DNA of 64,000 nucleotides, taken from assembly GCA_018661465.1 (NCBI GenBank), contig JABJIC010000002.1, positions 87,771 through 151,770 of the forward strand, written 5' to 3'. Positions 34,485 to 43,784 of this stretch are shown here, piece by piece. Source of the DNA: Gammaproteobacteria bacterium (GTDB lineage: Bacteria > Pseudomonadota > Gammaproteobacteria > Pseudomonadales > Pseudohongiellaceae). Below the pieces are notes generated by a model, which did not search any database, was not told where the DNA came from, and worked only from the letters and a program-made list of their open reading frames with translations. The position numbers and the translations under genes were made by a program. Within the stretch, counting starts at the first letter, position 1; the number at the start of each line of letters is the position of its first letter.

Positions 34485-35255
34485 CTAGAGGCCAGACCTG
34501 ATCTGGGTTAGCTGTTTGAAGGTCTTTGGGTTGCCGAAAATCAATTCGCTGGCACTGCTCAAGTCAGGAGAGCCGCTTTCGCTGCCTATCAAGCCTCCAG
34601 CTTCCTGCAAAATCAGGTTTACAGCCGCAAGTGAGCAGGCAGGTTCAGTCTGAGCCCAGCCACCCTGAGTGCGGTTGCAGGCCGTGTTGAGAATATCCAG
34701 AGGAGTGCAGCCGCTGATTCGAGGGCGGGCATTGGCAGCCATGATTTCACGGTGCATAGATACAGCAACCTCGTCTGCTATGTCACCATCGAGTGATATC
34801 AGGCAATCGCTGATTTCAGTAGCTTGTCCTACGCGAAGACGCCGGGAGTTTAATTGGGTGCCACGACCACGACTGGCGGTGTATTCCTCTCGCACCAAAG
34901 GACTGATGACCACGGCATGTTGAACAACGCCATCAATCTGACAGGCTACAGATACGGCAAATTGCGGATAACCACCGGCAAAATTCATGTTTCCCAGCAG
35001 TGGATCAATAAGCCAAGTGGGCTCTCCGCTCTTGCCTTGCTTTAAGCCAGACGCGCGGGAATGAAAACTGTGATCGGGGTAGGCCTTCTCTAGATGGTAG
35101 AGAATGGTTTTTTCGGAAGCCAGATCCATTGATGTTAAAAACTCAGCTGGATCGTTGTTGATTACTTTAACGCGATCGAGTCTGTCACTGCTATGTGCGA
35201 GTGCTTCGGCTGCATCGCGCGCAGCTTGCAAGGCTATGTTCACCAGAGGGAGCAT
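34485..35255 (-). CDS. suhB: SuhB homologue with lost inositol-monophosphatase catalytic residues
   Basis: 256 residues from ATG 35255 (MLPLVNIALQAARDAA, matching MHPMLNIAVRAAR of E. coli SuhB). Over the first ~105 residues it lines up with E. coli without gaps, but the metal-binding positions differ: Glu67 is Arg, Asp87 is Leu in WLIDPLLGN (normally DPLDGT), and the later PWD motif reads PACSLAAVNLILQEAGG so that Asp212 is Cys. Only Asp84 remains. Inositol-phosphate hydrolysis therefore looks impossible. In E. coli SuhB has a second role as a Nus/boxA antitermination factor for rRNA transcription that does not need catalysis. Divergent from trmJ, the E. coli arrangement. Confidence 0.85.
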   Translation of the reverse strand: MLPLVNIALQAARDAAEALAHSSDRLDRVKVINNDPAEFLTSMDLASEKTILYHLEKAYPDHSFHSRASGLKQGKSGEPTWLIDPLLGNMNFAGGYPQFAVSVACQIDGVVQHAVVISPLVREEYTASRGRGTQLNSRRLRVGQATEISDCLISLDGDIADEVAVSMHREIMAANARPRISGCTPLDILNTACNRTQGGWAQTEPACSLAAVNLILQEAGGLIGSESGSPDLSSASELIFGNPKTFKQLTQIRSGL

Positions 35256-35418
35256 GGTCGTGGATTCCTGAATTAGTAAAGAACGGGTCGGCTGGAGCTG
35301 GATTGATGTCCAAAAACACACAGGCCAGGTCGAGCAGGGCGTGATGATAGCAAATAAGGGAAATACAGGTCTATCCTGCTATACTTCGCAGCCTATTTAT
35401 TTTGTGGTTGTCAGCTTA

Positions 35419-36225
35419 ATGTTGGATTTCAATCAGGTTTCGGTGGTTCTGGTTAATACATCTCATCCCGGTAATATCGGTGCTGCCGCCCGGGCGATGA
35501 AAAATATGGGACTCACTAATCTGGTGTTGGTTCAGCCGGAAGATTTTCCCAGTGGCGTAGCTGTTGGCCGGGCTGTCTCAGCAGGAGATTTACTGGACAA
35601 TGCCAGAGTGGTTTCAAGCCTCGAAGAAGCAGTGGAAGGCTGTGGTCTGGTTATTGGCACGAGTGCTCGCTCAAGAACAATTCCTTGGCCGATGCTTACA
35701 CCGGAAGAAACAGCGAACAAGATCTGTGAGGAAGCTCCTAAGAATAAGGTGGCTCTGGTATTTGGCAGGGAAGATGCTGGCCTCAACAACGAAGAGCTAC
35801 AACAGTGCCACTTCCATGTTCAGATCCCGACGGCGGATTTCAGCTCTCTGAATCTCGCAGCGGCGGTTATGGTGATCTGCTATGAGGTCTACAAGAAAGG
35901 CATGGAAGGAGAGTTAGCCGAGACTTTGGACGAAGAGGACTATTGGGATAAGGCAAAGGCTAACGGGGAGCAGGTTGAACACTTTTACCGTCATTTGGAA
36001 AAAGTCATGATAGACATAGACTTTCATGACCCGGAAAATCCGCGACAACTAATGCAAAGGATGCGTCGGTTATTTAGTCGAATACGCATTGATGAAATGG
36101 AGATGAATATTCTGAGGGGAATATTAACCAATATTGAATACAAACTGGGGATTCACCCGGGCTCCAACAATGAGCTGAGACTCAAGCAGAAAAAAGACGA
36201 GCAGCAGCAAAAAGGCTCTGATTAG
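35419..36225 (+). CDS. trmJ: tRNA (cytidine/uridine-32-2'-O)-methyltransferase
   Basis: 268 residues from ATG 35419 ([31 protein letters not shown], equivalent to the E. coli start); the frame is open 26 codons further upstream but that part is not family-like. It is a SPOUT methyltransferase with knotted motifs [34 protein letters not shown] and [15 protein letters not shown]. The C-terminal helical region of ~90 residues ([37 protein letters not shown]) contacts tRNA. It ends overlapping the stop of the convergent ygiQ gene by 4 bp. Confidence 0.95.
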   Translation: MLDFNQVSVVLVNTSHPGNIGAAARAMKNMGLTNLVLVQPEDFPSGVAVGRAVSAGDLLDNARVVSSLEEAVEGCGLVIGTSARSRTIPWPMLTPEETANKICEEAPKNKVALVFGREDAGLNNEELQQCHFHVQIPTADFSSLNLAAAVMVICYEVYKKGMEGELAETLDEEDYWDKAKANGEQVEHFYRHLEKVMIDIDFHDPENPRQLMQRMRRLFSRIRIDEMEMNILRGILTNIEYKLGIHPGSNNELRLKQKKDEQQQKGSD

Positions 36226-38402
36226 CGCCTTCTGTTTTTACCTCGCGTAGATTTACCGCCGACAGGCCTCGCTCTGTGTTTACTTTGCGCTGCAGGAATT
36301 AGTTGTTTGTCTCCGCTTCCTATCAGCTCGCTTCTTCCCATCTTTTGAAGCGCTTCTCTTAACATAGGCCAATTTTTTTCATCGTGGTACCGCAGAAATG
36401 ATTTCTGCAATCGGCGCTGATCAAGATCTTTAGTCACACTCAGTTTCTTGTTCTTGTAGCGTACTTTCTCCAGCGGGTTTTTTTCCGAGTAATACATAGC
36501 CGTAGCCAATGCCATTGGAGATGGGTAGAAAGTCTGAACCTGATCCGGTTTGAAATCATGTTGCTTGAGCCAGAGGGCCAGGTTCAACATGTCTTCATCA
36601 TCGGATCCTGGATGAGCCGCGATGAAGTAGGGGATAAGATACTGTTCCTTGCCAGCCTTCTTGGAAAACTTGTCGAAGAGTTTTTTGAATTCATCGTAAC
36701 TGGAAATCGAAGGCTTCATCATCATCGATAAGGTCTTGTCTTCGCTATGTTCCGGCGCAATTTTGAGATAGCCGCCAACATGATGAGTAACCAGTTCCTC
36801 AATGTACTCCGGGTCTTTAAGAGCTAGGTCATAACGAAGACCCGATGCGATAGCAACTCGCTTTACGCCAGGTATTGCACGGGCTTTTCGATAAAGCTGG
36901 GTAGTAGGGCTGTGATCAGTTTCGAGATGTTTACAGATGCTTGGGTAAACGCATGATAGCCGCTTACAGGTTTTTTGAATCTTCGGCGATTTGCAGTTCA
37001 GCTTGTACATATTGGCCGTAGGGCCGCCGAGATCGGAAATAGTTCCGGTAAACCCCGGCACCTGATCACGAATCTTTTCAATTTCTTTCAATATAGATTC
37101 TTCGGAGCGGCTCTGAATTACTCTGCCTTCATGCTCGGTGATTGAGCAGAAAGTACATCCTCCGAAACAGCCACGCATGATATTTACCGAAGTCTTAATC
37201 ATGTCGTAGGCAGGAATTTTTGCATCACCGTATTGGGGATGCGGACGGCGCTGATAGGGCAGATCAAATACCCAGTCCATTTCTTCTGTTTCCAATGGAA
37301 TGGGAGGCGGGTTTACCCAAACCTCGAGACTGTCATGTTTCTGTACCAGGACCTTTGCGTTGTAGGGGTTGGCCTCCTGGTGCAGGATTCTAGAGGTATG
37401 GGCATACAGAGCGGGATCCTTGCATACCTTGTTAAAGGAAGGCAGCCTGATATAACTGGTTGCGGAGTCGTACTTCTCTTTCCTCTGCAAGGGAAGAGGA
37501 ATGATGCGAATGCCTACTTCTGCCGGGCTTTCTGTTCCTGCACTTTCCTTTTCTGTGCTGTCACCTTTGGCTGCCGCTTTCTGATTCTTTTCAATATTTT
37601 CGTGATAGTCGTAAGGGCTGGGTATCTGGTCGATTTTTGATGGCCAATCAATGCGGGTGGAATCGATCTCGGTCCATCCTGCGGGCATTGTCTTTCGAAC
37701 AATCGCGGTTCCCCGCAGGTTTGTAAGGTCGGAGACTTGCTTGCCCTTAGACAATTGATGGGCGAGTTCCGTCAGTGCTCTTTCAGCGTTGCCGAACAGT
37801 AATATGTCTGCGTTAGCATCGATAAGCACCGACCGCCGAACCTTATCGCTCCAGTAATCGTACTGAGCGATGCGCCTCAGGCTAGCTTCGATACCACCAA
37901 TTACAATGGGAGTGTCATAGTAGGCTTCGCGGCATCTCTGGCTGTAGACGATGACCGATCGATCGGGTCTTTTTCCAGCAACCCCGCCTGGAGTATATGC
38001 ATCGTCGCCGCGCATGCGAAGGTCGGCTGTGTAGCGATTAATCAGCGAGTCCATGTTGCCGGCGGTGACGCCGAAAAATAGATTGGGCTTACCCAGTTGT
38101 TTGAAGGGTTCTGCACTATCCCATTCAGGCTGAGAAATTATGCCGACTCTAAAACCTTGGGCCTCGAGTAGGCGACCTATGACAGCCATACCAAAGCTGG
38201 GATGATCCACATAGGCGTCAGCTGTCACAATAATGATGTCGCAGCTATCCCAGCCCAGTTCATCCATTTCCTCGCGAGACATGGGCAAGTAGGGAGCTGT
38301 TCCGAAACATTCAGCCCAGTATTTAGGATAGCCAAAAAGCGTGGGAGCGGATAAGGATTTATCTCCGGCTTTTTTGTTGGTCGTTTTTTTCGCTTTTGCC
38401 AT
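36222..38402 (-). CDS. ygiQ: YgiQ-type radical SAM protein
   Basis: 726 residues. N-terminal domain ~20-330 ([54 protein letters not shown]), then a radical SAM core with the cluster motif CFGGCTFC in [19 protein letters not shown], followed by [13 protein letters not shown] and the C-terminal [20 protein letters not shown] block ([20 protein letters not shown]). A Cys-rich segment [15 protein letters not shown] may bind a second cluster. The function of YgiQ is unknown; a UPF0313 label is usual. The tail is basic ([19 protein letters not shown]). About 40 residues around 275-300 are Lys/Glu/Ala-rich and probably disordered. Confidence 0.93.
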   Translation of the reverse strand: MAKAKKTTNKKAGDKSLSAPTLFGYPKYWAECFGTAPYLPMSREEMDELGWDSCDIIIVTADAYVDHPSFGMAVIGRLLEAQGFRVGIISQPEWDSAEPFKQLGKPNLFFGVTAGNMDSLINRYTADLRMRGDDAYTPGGVAGKRPDRSVIVYSQRCREAYYDTPIVIGGIEASLRRIAQYDYWSDKVRRSVLIDANADILLFGNAERALTELAHQLSKGKQVSDLTNLRGTAIVRKTMPAGWTEIDSTRIDWPSKIDQIPSPYDYHENIEKNQKAAAKGDSTEKESAGTESPAEVGIRIIPLPLQRKEKYDSATSYIRLPSFNKVCKDPALYAHTSRILHQEANPYNAKVLVQKHDSLEVWVNPPPIPLETEEMDWVFDLPYQRRPHPQYGDAKIPAYDMIKTSVNIMRGCFGGCTFCSITEHEGRVIQSRSEESILKEIEKIRDQVPGFTGTISDLGGPTANMYKLNCKSPKIQKTCKRLSCVYPSICKHLETDHSPTTQLYRKARAIPGVKRVAIASGLRYDLALKDPEYIEELVTHHVGGYLKIAPEHSEDKTLSMMMKPSISSYDEFKKLFDKFSKKAGKEQYLIPYFIAAHPGSDDEDMLNLALWLKQHDFKPDQVQTFYPSPMALATAMYYSEKNPLEKVRYKNKKLSVTKDLDQRRLQKSFLRYHDEKNWPMLREALQKMGRSELIGSGDKQLIPAAQSKHRARPVGGKSTRGKNRRR

Positions 38403-38475
38403 TGGGTTTAGAGCATCCTTGCTTGTCTATCTACTAATGCTTGGTTCGAATACCGATTCTAAAAAAGGGGCGGGT

Positions 38476-39798
38476 CTAGAAAAACTGACCCACTGCGGTT
38501 TCTTCATCGTTAAGAGTGAGTACACTGTCTTGCAATGACGCTCGTATAAGTACTCTTCCATTGTCTAACTGAACATAGCCTTGCTGAACATAGGGATCTA
38601 CCATTTCAGCAAGGGGACTAGACATAACTGCTTCCAGGTCTAGTGATATGTCGAGGTCGAAGGAAAGGGCCTCCAAGGCTTCGTTTATGTCCATTCGAGC
38701 CACATCGTTCAGCGCGGGCATGCCGTTCCAATGAATATTTATATTGGCTCGATGGTCGCCACCGTAAGCATTCGCCTCGAGGGTGTTATTGAATGCCAGG
38801 GCATTCTTTACTGTAATGAGTAGTAGCTCCTGACTGATTCGACTTATTGCGGGAGAAGTGGACCCCTCATCTTTTTCCATTTCTACTTGAAGCTCATACA
38901 AGAGTGCGTAGTAGAGACTAAGAGCCTGTGCATCCAGCTCCTCCAGACCGATTTGCCACGAGAAAGAATTTAACGGGAAGTTGCTGGATATTTCCTTGAT
39001 GACTATGGATTGCTCAAAACTTAATTGCTCATTGCTGCCGCCTAAGTTTGAAAGAGATGTGTTGCTGGAGAAATTTGCAATACGAAGAGGGTAGGGTGAG
39101 CTACTCTCGATCACTGGAATATGGAAACTAGCCTTGCTAGGCGCCAATACATTACTAATTTCTTCGGTCTCGGTGTTGATTTCCAGGCCTGAGATATTAA
39201 AGTTTAACCTGGCGCTATTTTCGTTAGCTCGAAGCTGGCCCATTAGGATCTCAAAATCAGCGGACAGATCAGAATCTGATTTGAATGAACTAGTAAGACC
39301 ACCAAACACTACTTCACCATCTGCACCGGAGTAATTAACCGGTGATACTTCCAGCTCAATTAGTAATGACTGGTCAAATCCCGCAATTAGATCCAGTGCA
39401 ATAGCTGGCAATTCGAAAGGCAGGTCCGCGACAACCAGGTCGAATGCGTTGTTACGTAGGTGGGGAGTGATATTGGCATAGGCAAGGCCAAACTTCGGGC
39501 CGTCTGTAGTCATCAGCAGCGGGCCGTGATCAATTTGTAAATCGAATTCGAGAGCAATAGCCTCGCTGCCTATCGGTGTATAGACAAGTTCGAGAGATGA
39601 TTCACTCTGAAACCAGCCGCTGCTCAGAGATTGTTGAGTAATTTCAAACTCACTCTCGGCTTCCGGCGGTATCAGATTCAGAATATTGTCGATGGTGGAG
39701 CTCTGAATACCAATTCCAATTACTTTTGGGCTTAGGGTGAGAATCAGGACGGCAACCACGGCTACGATCAGTGAGAGTCGGAAAGTATGACTTTTCAT
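38476..39798 (-). CDS. YdgA-like (DUF945) envelope protein
   Basis: 440 residues. It has one N-terminal hydrophobic helix (LSLIVAVVAVLILTLSPKVIGIG) acting as a signal anchor, then a beta-rich extracytoplasmic part. The pattern of an ITQQSLSSGWFQSESSLEL segment shortly after the anchor, and a late AEMVDPYVQQGYVQLDNGRVLIRASLQDSVLTLNDE, fits the YdgA/DUF945 family of Gram-negative bacteria. The function is unknown; these proteins are periplasmic and related in build to AsmA-type proteins. It is acidic with no cysteines. It lies 73 bp upstream of ygiQ on the same strand. Confidence 0.65.
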   Translation of the reverse strand: MKSHTFRLSLIVAVVAVLILTLSPKVIGIGIQSSTIDNILNLIPPEAESEFEITQQSLSSGWFQSESSLELVYTPIGSEAIALEFDLQIDHGPLLMTTDGPKFGLAYANITPHLRNNAFDLVVADLPFELPAIALDLIAGFDQSLLIELEVSPVNYSGADGEVVFGGLTSSFKSDSDLSADFEILMGQLRANENSARLNFNISGLEINTETEEISNVLAPSKASFHIPVIESSSPYPLRIANFSSNTSLSNLGGSNEQLSFEQSIVIKEISSNFPLNSFSWQIGLEELDAQALSLYYALLYELQVEMEKDEGSTSPAISRISQELLLITVKNALAFNNTLEANAYGGDHRANINIHWNGMPALNDVARMDINEALEALSFDLDISLDLEAVMSSPLAEMVDPYVQQGYVQLDNGRVLIRASLQDSVLTLNDEETAVGQFF

Positions 39799-39968
39799 GA
39801 ATTATTCCAACCTGGAGTACTCATACCTGTTGTATTAAGAGGTGCTAACAAGAGCACTAACAGTAGTGCTCACAAAAGGCGTGACAATAGACCGCGTGTG
39901 AATGTGAATTGTACCAGTTTCTGCAGGCTAACTCTTCCAGGTGACGGGGAGAGGAATTCATCTCCAAG

Positions 39969-40601
39969 CTATAAACGGCGAATTTTGTAAGCGCAGCGAC
40001 GGGCGCCGTCTAATAGATAGTCTGTTCGGCTGACATCGGCGGTTCCCTGGAATAACTGCTGGAAAATCCATAATTCTGATTTGCAGAAATTCTGGCATTG
40101 TTTGGCGGCGGAGCAAATAGGGCAGTGGTTCTCGATAAGCAGCCAGCCGTCTGGAAGCAAGCGAACTTCCGCCATATAGCCTTCCTCGCTTCTGATCTCT
40201 GCAAGTCGTGCAATACGGTCTTGTATGTCTTCACCCTGTTGATCCAGTTCCTGTTGGTATTGTGATCGTTGCAACTCGCCACGGCTGTCAATGATTCGCT
40301 CCAGGTCTTCTTCTCCCAAGGTGGATCGAATGACGTCAATTAGCTCCACAGCGATCTGAGAATGGGAATCAGGAAACTGCGAATGACCTTTCTCGGTGAG
40401 TTTCCATAGATGTACCGGCCGTCCTCTGGTCTGTTTTTCTTCTCGGGTCTGGGACACATAGCCCTGTTGTTCCAGGTCGTTTAGGTGTTGGCGTGCCCCC
40501 ATGGTAGTCATATCTAGTTGTTTAGACAGGATTTTTACGGATTGCGGGCCTCTGGTTTTGAGGCGAAACATGATCGTATGCTGGCTTTTTGAGAGCTCCA
40601 T
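39969..40601 (-). CDS. SufR-like winged-helix regulator with Fe-S-type cysteine cluster
   Basis: 210 residues. The N-terminal winged helix is MELSKSQHTIMFRLKTRGPQSVKILSKQLDMTTMGARQHLNDLEQQGYV with the wing TRGRPVHLWKLTEKG, as in the COG2345/SufR group. The C-terminal half has HCPICSAAKQCQNFCKSEL and a later GARRCAYKI, giving five cysteines positioned to hold an iron-sulfur cluster, as SufR does. It is therefore likely a repressor sensing iron-sulfur, redox or oxygen status. It is divergent from the VOC gene with a perfect palindrome between them. The 167-bp gap on the other side (39799-39968) shows no gene. Confidence 0.82.
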   Translation of the reverse strand: MELSKSQHTIMFRLKTRGPQSVKILSKQLDMTTMGARQHLNDLEQQGYVSQTREEKQTRGRPVHLWKLTEKGHSQFPDSHSQIAVELIDVIRSTLGEEDLERIIDSRGELQRSQYQQELDQQGEDIQDRIARLAEIRSEEGYMAEVRLLPDGWLLIENHCPICSAAKQCQNFCKSELWIFQQLFQGTADVSRTDYLLDGARRCAYKIRRL

Positions 40602-40680
40602 TCCTGGTCCCCGACTGTCTAATGGCGTTCTTTAAGTATCGGCTGCTTAAACAAAGTATTTACTTTAATTAAATATTCAT

Positions 40681-40698
40681 CTATATTCGCCAATATAG
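40681..40698. promoter_or_regulatory. perfect palindrome in the regulator/VOC promoter region
   Basis: CTATATT-CGCC-AATATAG, 7-bp arms and 4-bp centre, 54 bp before the VOC start and 80 bp before the regulator start, in a very AT-rich region that should contain both promoters. It is a plausible operator for the divergent SufR-like regulator, though its sequence differs from the CAAC-N6-GTTG site I associate with cyanobacterial SufR. Confidence 0.55.
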
Positions 40699-40751
40699 TA
40701 AATTAAACACTTTAGTAATAGGCTGATAATCAACTTGCGAGGTAAATAGTA

Positions 40752-41153
40752 ATGCAAATACTTGAACATATACATCTAAATGTGGATTCCATAGCGAAAA
40801 CAGAGGAGTTTATGGCGGTTGCACTTCCAGAATTCAGCCGTAGAGGAGGTGAGCTGAGCGAGACTTTCGGTCAATGGGCACACATCGGCAATTCGAATTG
40901 CTATATCGCGCTTACTGAACGTAAAGGAGCAGCAACCATGGAGGAGCTCCGCCATATCGGCATGGTAGTAGAGGATGTGGAAGCGCTGATGGCTCGTCTC
41001 TCTGCTGCTGGATATGAAGCGGCTGATAACAGCTCCTTGAACAGCCATCCTCATCGTCGGCGGGTTTACTATATTGACGGCAATGGACTCGATTGGGAGT
41101 TTGTGGAGTATCTGTCTGAGGTGAATGCAGAGAGAAACGACTATTCACTTTGA
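40752..41153 (+). CDS. VOC (glyoxalase/dioxygenase fold) protein
   Basis: 133 residues in the vicinal-oxygen-chelate fold: paired beta-alpha-beta-beta-beta halves beginning MQILEHIHLNVDSIAKTEEFM and LRHIGMVVEDVEALMARLSAAGY. Metal ligands are suggested by His7 or His9, His68 (ELRHIG) and Glu119 (DWEFVEYL). The substrate is unknown; glyoxalase, fosfomycin-type or dioxygenase activities all occur. It stands divergent from the SufR-like regulator, which probably controls it, and is 30 bp before putP on the same strand, so the two may be cotranscribed. Confidence 0.8.
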   Translation: MQILEHIHLNVDSIAKTEEFMAVALPEFSRRGGELSETFGQWAHIGNSNCYIALTERKGAATMEELRHIGMVVEDVEALMARLSAAGYEAADNSSLNSHPHRRRVYYIDGNGLDWEFVEYLSEVNAERNDYSL

Positions 41154-41183
41154 TTTGTTCCGTGCTTGGCTTAGCATGCCCCA

Positions 41184-42662
41184 ATGAATGCAACTGCTCC
41201 TCTATTAATAACCTTTACCGCCTATTTGTTGTTAGTGCTCTTTCTTGGGCTGATGGCTTACAGGCGCACCCATAGTCTTGATGATTATATTTTGGGTGGG
41301 AGAAAGCTGGGGTCGGTAGTCACGGCGCTAAGTGTTGGTGCTTCAGATATGAGCGGCTGGCTTTTATTAGGGCTACCTGGCGCTATTTATCTTTCTGGTA
41401 TAAGCGAGATATGGATTGGGATAGGTTTACTTATTGGGGCCTACCTTAACTGGCTTTTTGTCGCGAAGCCGCTGAGAATTTATAGTTCCCACGCAAATAA
41501 TTCACTGACACTTCCCGATTATTTTGAGAATCGTTTTCAGGATAAAACTCGGGTACTCAGACTTCTATCAGCATTCGTAATTCTTCTCTTCTTCACTTTT
41601 TATACAGCATCAGGATTGGTGGGCGGTGCTATTCTTTTCGAAAATAGTTTTGGGCTGGATTATAACGTCGCTCTATTGTCAGGTGCTTTCATAATCGTGG
41701 CATACACTTTTGTTGGTGGTTTTCTTGCCGTAGTCTGGACTGATGCTATTCAGGCAATTTTAATGTTGTTGGCGCTGTTGATTGCTCCGATTTCTGTAAT
41801 ATCCGGTGCTGGAGGGATTGATGCTGTCTGGTCTCAAATGCAGGCGGCGAACCCTGACAGTACGGCACTTTTTAGTAATATGACCGCGATCGGTCTGCTT
41901 AGCTTGCTGGCCTGGGGACTTGGATACGTCGGTCAGCCACATATTTTGGCTCGCTTTATGGCGGTGGAGAATGCCCAAAAGATAAGGCCTGCGCGGCGAA
42001 TAGCTATGGTTTGGATGCTGATCGTATTATGCGGATCCGTTACTACCGGTCTTGCCGGCATCGCGTATTTCGCGGATCAACCGCTAGCTAATCCTGAAAC
42101 AGTTTTTATCGTGCTTAGTCAGAGCCTGTTTAATCCTTGGGTGGCAGGAATTATTACTGCCGCAATCTTATCGGCGATTATGTCGACTATCGATTCTCAG
42201 TTGCTGGTCTCGTCTTCGGTGATTAGCGAAGACTTCTATCGTGTTTTTATTAAGCCCAAAGCTTCCGAGAAGGAATTGCTTTTAGTGAGTCGAATCGCTG
42301 TTGTGGCAATAGCTGTTTTAGCACTCTTTATCGCCAGTGATAGAGAAAGTAGAGTGCTGGATTTAGTGAGCTATGCCTGGGCCGGATTCGGCGCCGCATT
42401 TGGGCCGGTCATTGTATTTTCTCTTTTCTGGCGCAAGATGACGGCGATGGCAGCTATTGTTGGAATGATAATCGGTGCTGTCACAGTGGTTGTTTGGTCG
42501 AATCTGGAGGGTGGAATATTTGATCTATATGAAATCGTTCCAGGTTTTGTATTCGCGTCACTGGCGGTGATTGGAATTAGTTTGATGAAGCCACAGCAAG
42601 GGCAGATTGCCTTACAACAGTTTGATGAAGCCGCTAGTCTACTTGAAGAAACTCAGCAGTAA
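41184..42662 (+). CDS. putP: sodium/proline symporter
   Basis: 492 residues of the sodium:solute symporter family with 13 helices. The N-terminal block RTHSLDDYILGGRKLGSVVTALSVGASDMSGWLLLGLPGAIYLSG is characteristic of PutP, with the Asp in GASDMSGW near the Na+ site. Later blocks AYTFVGGFLAVVWTDAIQAILM and GQPHILARFMA also fit. It imports proline with Na+, for nutrition or osmoprotection. It follows the VOC gene after 30 bp. No putA is nearby. Confidence 0.93.
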   Translation: MNATAPLLITFTAYLLLVLFLGLMAYRRTHSLDDYILGGRKLGSVVTALSVGASDMSGWLLLGLPGAIYLSGISEIWIGIGLLIGAYLNWLFVAKPLRIYSSHANNSLTLPDYFENRFQDKTRVLRLLSAFVILLFFTFYTASGLVGGAILFENSFGLDYNVALLSGAFIIVAYTFVGGFLAVVWTDAIQAILMLLALLIAPISVISGAGGIDAVWSQMQAANPDSTALFSNMTAIGLLSLLAWGLGYVGQPHILARFMAVENAQKIRPARRIAMVWMLIVLCGSVTTGLAGIAYFADQPLANPETVFIVLSQSLFNPWVAGIITAAILSAIMSTIDSQLLVSSSVISEDFYRVFIKPKASEKELLLVSRIAVVAIAVLALFIASDRESRVLDLVSYAWAGFGAAFGPVIVFSLFWRKMTAMAAIVGMIIGAVTVVVWSNLEGGIFDLYEIVPGFVFASLAVIGISLMKPQQGQIALQQFDEAASLLEETQQ

Positions 42663-42668
42663 AATCCA

Positions 42669-42932
42669 TTAACTCTTTGAGAGTTTCCCCTGACGCTCAT
42701 TGCCAAATTTAAATTGACCTGTGATCTTGGCCATCAAAAGCTGAGCCTGTTCTTCGCTAGCTAGCTGGTCGATCTTGCTGAGAAATTTTACAGCCTCTTT
42801 TCCAGTGAGCGTCTTTGCCAGTTTCCCATTTGATAAGATCATCACTTTCTCGCCTTTGCTTTCACTGTAGGTAAACCTGGCCTTAGCGCATTCTATTTCA
42901 GCGGTGTATTGTTTGGGGCTAGCCATGGGCAT
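42669..42932 (-). CDS. hypothetical protein, 87 residues
   Basis: Small protein with a beta-rich start (YTAEIECAKARFTYSESKGEKVMILSNGKLA) and a helical end (GKEAVKFLSKIDQLASEEQAQLLMAKITG). No family recognised. It overlaps the end of the ElaA acetyltransferase gene by 14 bp (or 8 if the second Met is the start), so it is very likely translated from the same transcript. Its stop is 6 bp from the putP stop. Confidence 0.6.
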   Translation of the reverse strand: MPMASPKQYTAEIECAKARFTYSESKGEKVMILSNGKLAKTLTGKEAVKFLSKIDQLASEEQAQLLMAKITGQFKFGNERQGKLSKS

Positions 42933-43380
42933 TTCTGCGCATTTGGATGTGAGGTATGCCGTCTTCCATATAGGGCTCAGAAGCTGTCTCGAAACCGACA
43001 GATTGATAAAAATCTTCCAAATGTTGTTGCGCTGAGATAGCGATGTCCTTGTCTGGCCACAGCCGCATGCAATTCTCGACGGCAGCGTTCATAAGTGCTC
43101 TGCCATAGCCCTTACCACGGGCAGCATCACTGCTTATAACTCTGCCAATAGAGGCTTGTGGATATTTTATGCCGGGTGGGAATAGACGGGCATAGAAACG
43201 TAGCTGGCCGTCCACAGTTCCACTTAGGTGATAGGCCTGCTGATCCATACCGTCCATGTCTTGGTAAACACAGTCCTGTTCGAGTACAAAAACCTCGGTC
43301 CTCAATTGCAAAATACAGTAGAGCTCATTGCTATCAAGTTGGTCGAAGTGCCTGCAATCCCAGCTTATTTCATCGTTCAT
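42919..43380 (-). CDS. elaA: ElaA-type GNAT acetyltransferase
   Basis: 153 residues. The ElaA family signature is seen in ELYCILQLRTEVFVLEQDCVYQDMDGMDQQAYHL, and the acetyl-CoA-binding GNAT motif A in ASIGRVISSDAARGKGYGRALMNAAVENC, with AQQHLEDFYQSVGFE and GIPHIQMRR at the end. The acceptor substrate is not known for this family. It is first in a two-gene unit with the 87-residue protein. Confidence 0.9.
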   Translation of the reverse strand: MNDEISWDCRHFDQLDSNELYCILQLRTEVFVLEQDCVYQDMDGMDQQAYHLSGTVDGQLRFYARLFPPGIKYPQASIGRVISSDAARGKGYGRALMNAAVENCMRLWPDKDIAISAQQHLEDFYQSVGFETASEPYMEDGIPHIQMRRNAHG

Positions 43381-43784
43381 ACTGCTTTCTTTTCCAAATA
43401 ACCTTATCTAATGTATGGACTTATAATTTCAAAGCAACTGAATTTCGTTACGGGAGGAATTTTAACGTATTCCTTCAGAGAATAACTGTATTGTCTCATG
43501 TTGATCGCCGCAGCTCCGATAGCTTAACCGTGTCTGGGAATGCTCGGTCAAAACTGCTAGATACATCTCTATTTGATGACGATTTTTGCAAATTAGGGCT
43601 TTCAATAATCAGCACATTGTTAAGAATAGAGAGGTAGATAGAGTAGAGTAGTTACTAATTATTAATACCCGTAAAAAAGGCGGGTCTTCGCTATCGAATC
43701 AGGAGTAGAATCGTAGTTGAGGGCGTTTCAATAACGGAACACTTTGAAATAGCCCATTAACCCAGTGAGTTAGGAGGATTAAAA
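43381..43784. other. promoter region of the ketoacyl-synthase gene
   Basis: A 404-bp non-coding gap between the divergent elaA and KAS III genes. Seen: a small hairpin ACCCG...CGGGT (43667-43684 area) separated by an A-rich loop, several GTAGATAGAGTAGAG-type words near 43636, and a very strong ribosome site TTAGGAGGA 6 nt before the KAS III start. No confident promoter. A plus-strand frame running in from inside elaA is not protein-like. Confidence 0.45.

Noticed and set aside
43158..43637. 159-codon plus-strand frame running through elaA into the intergenic region
   Set aside because: Half of it is antisense to a real gene; the remainder has no recognisable domain.
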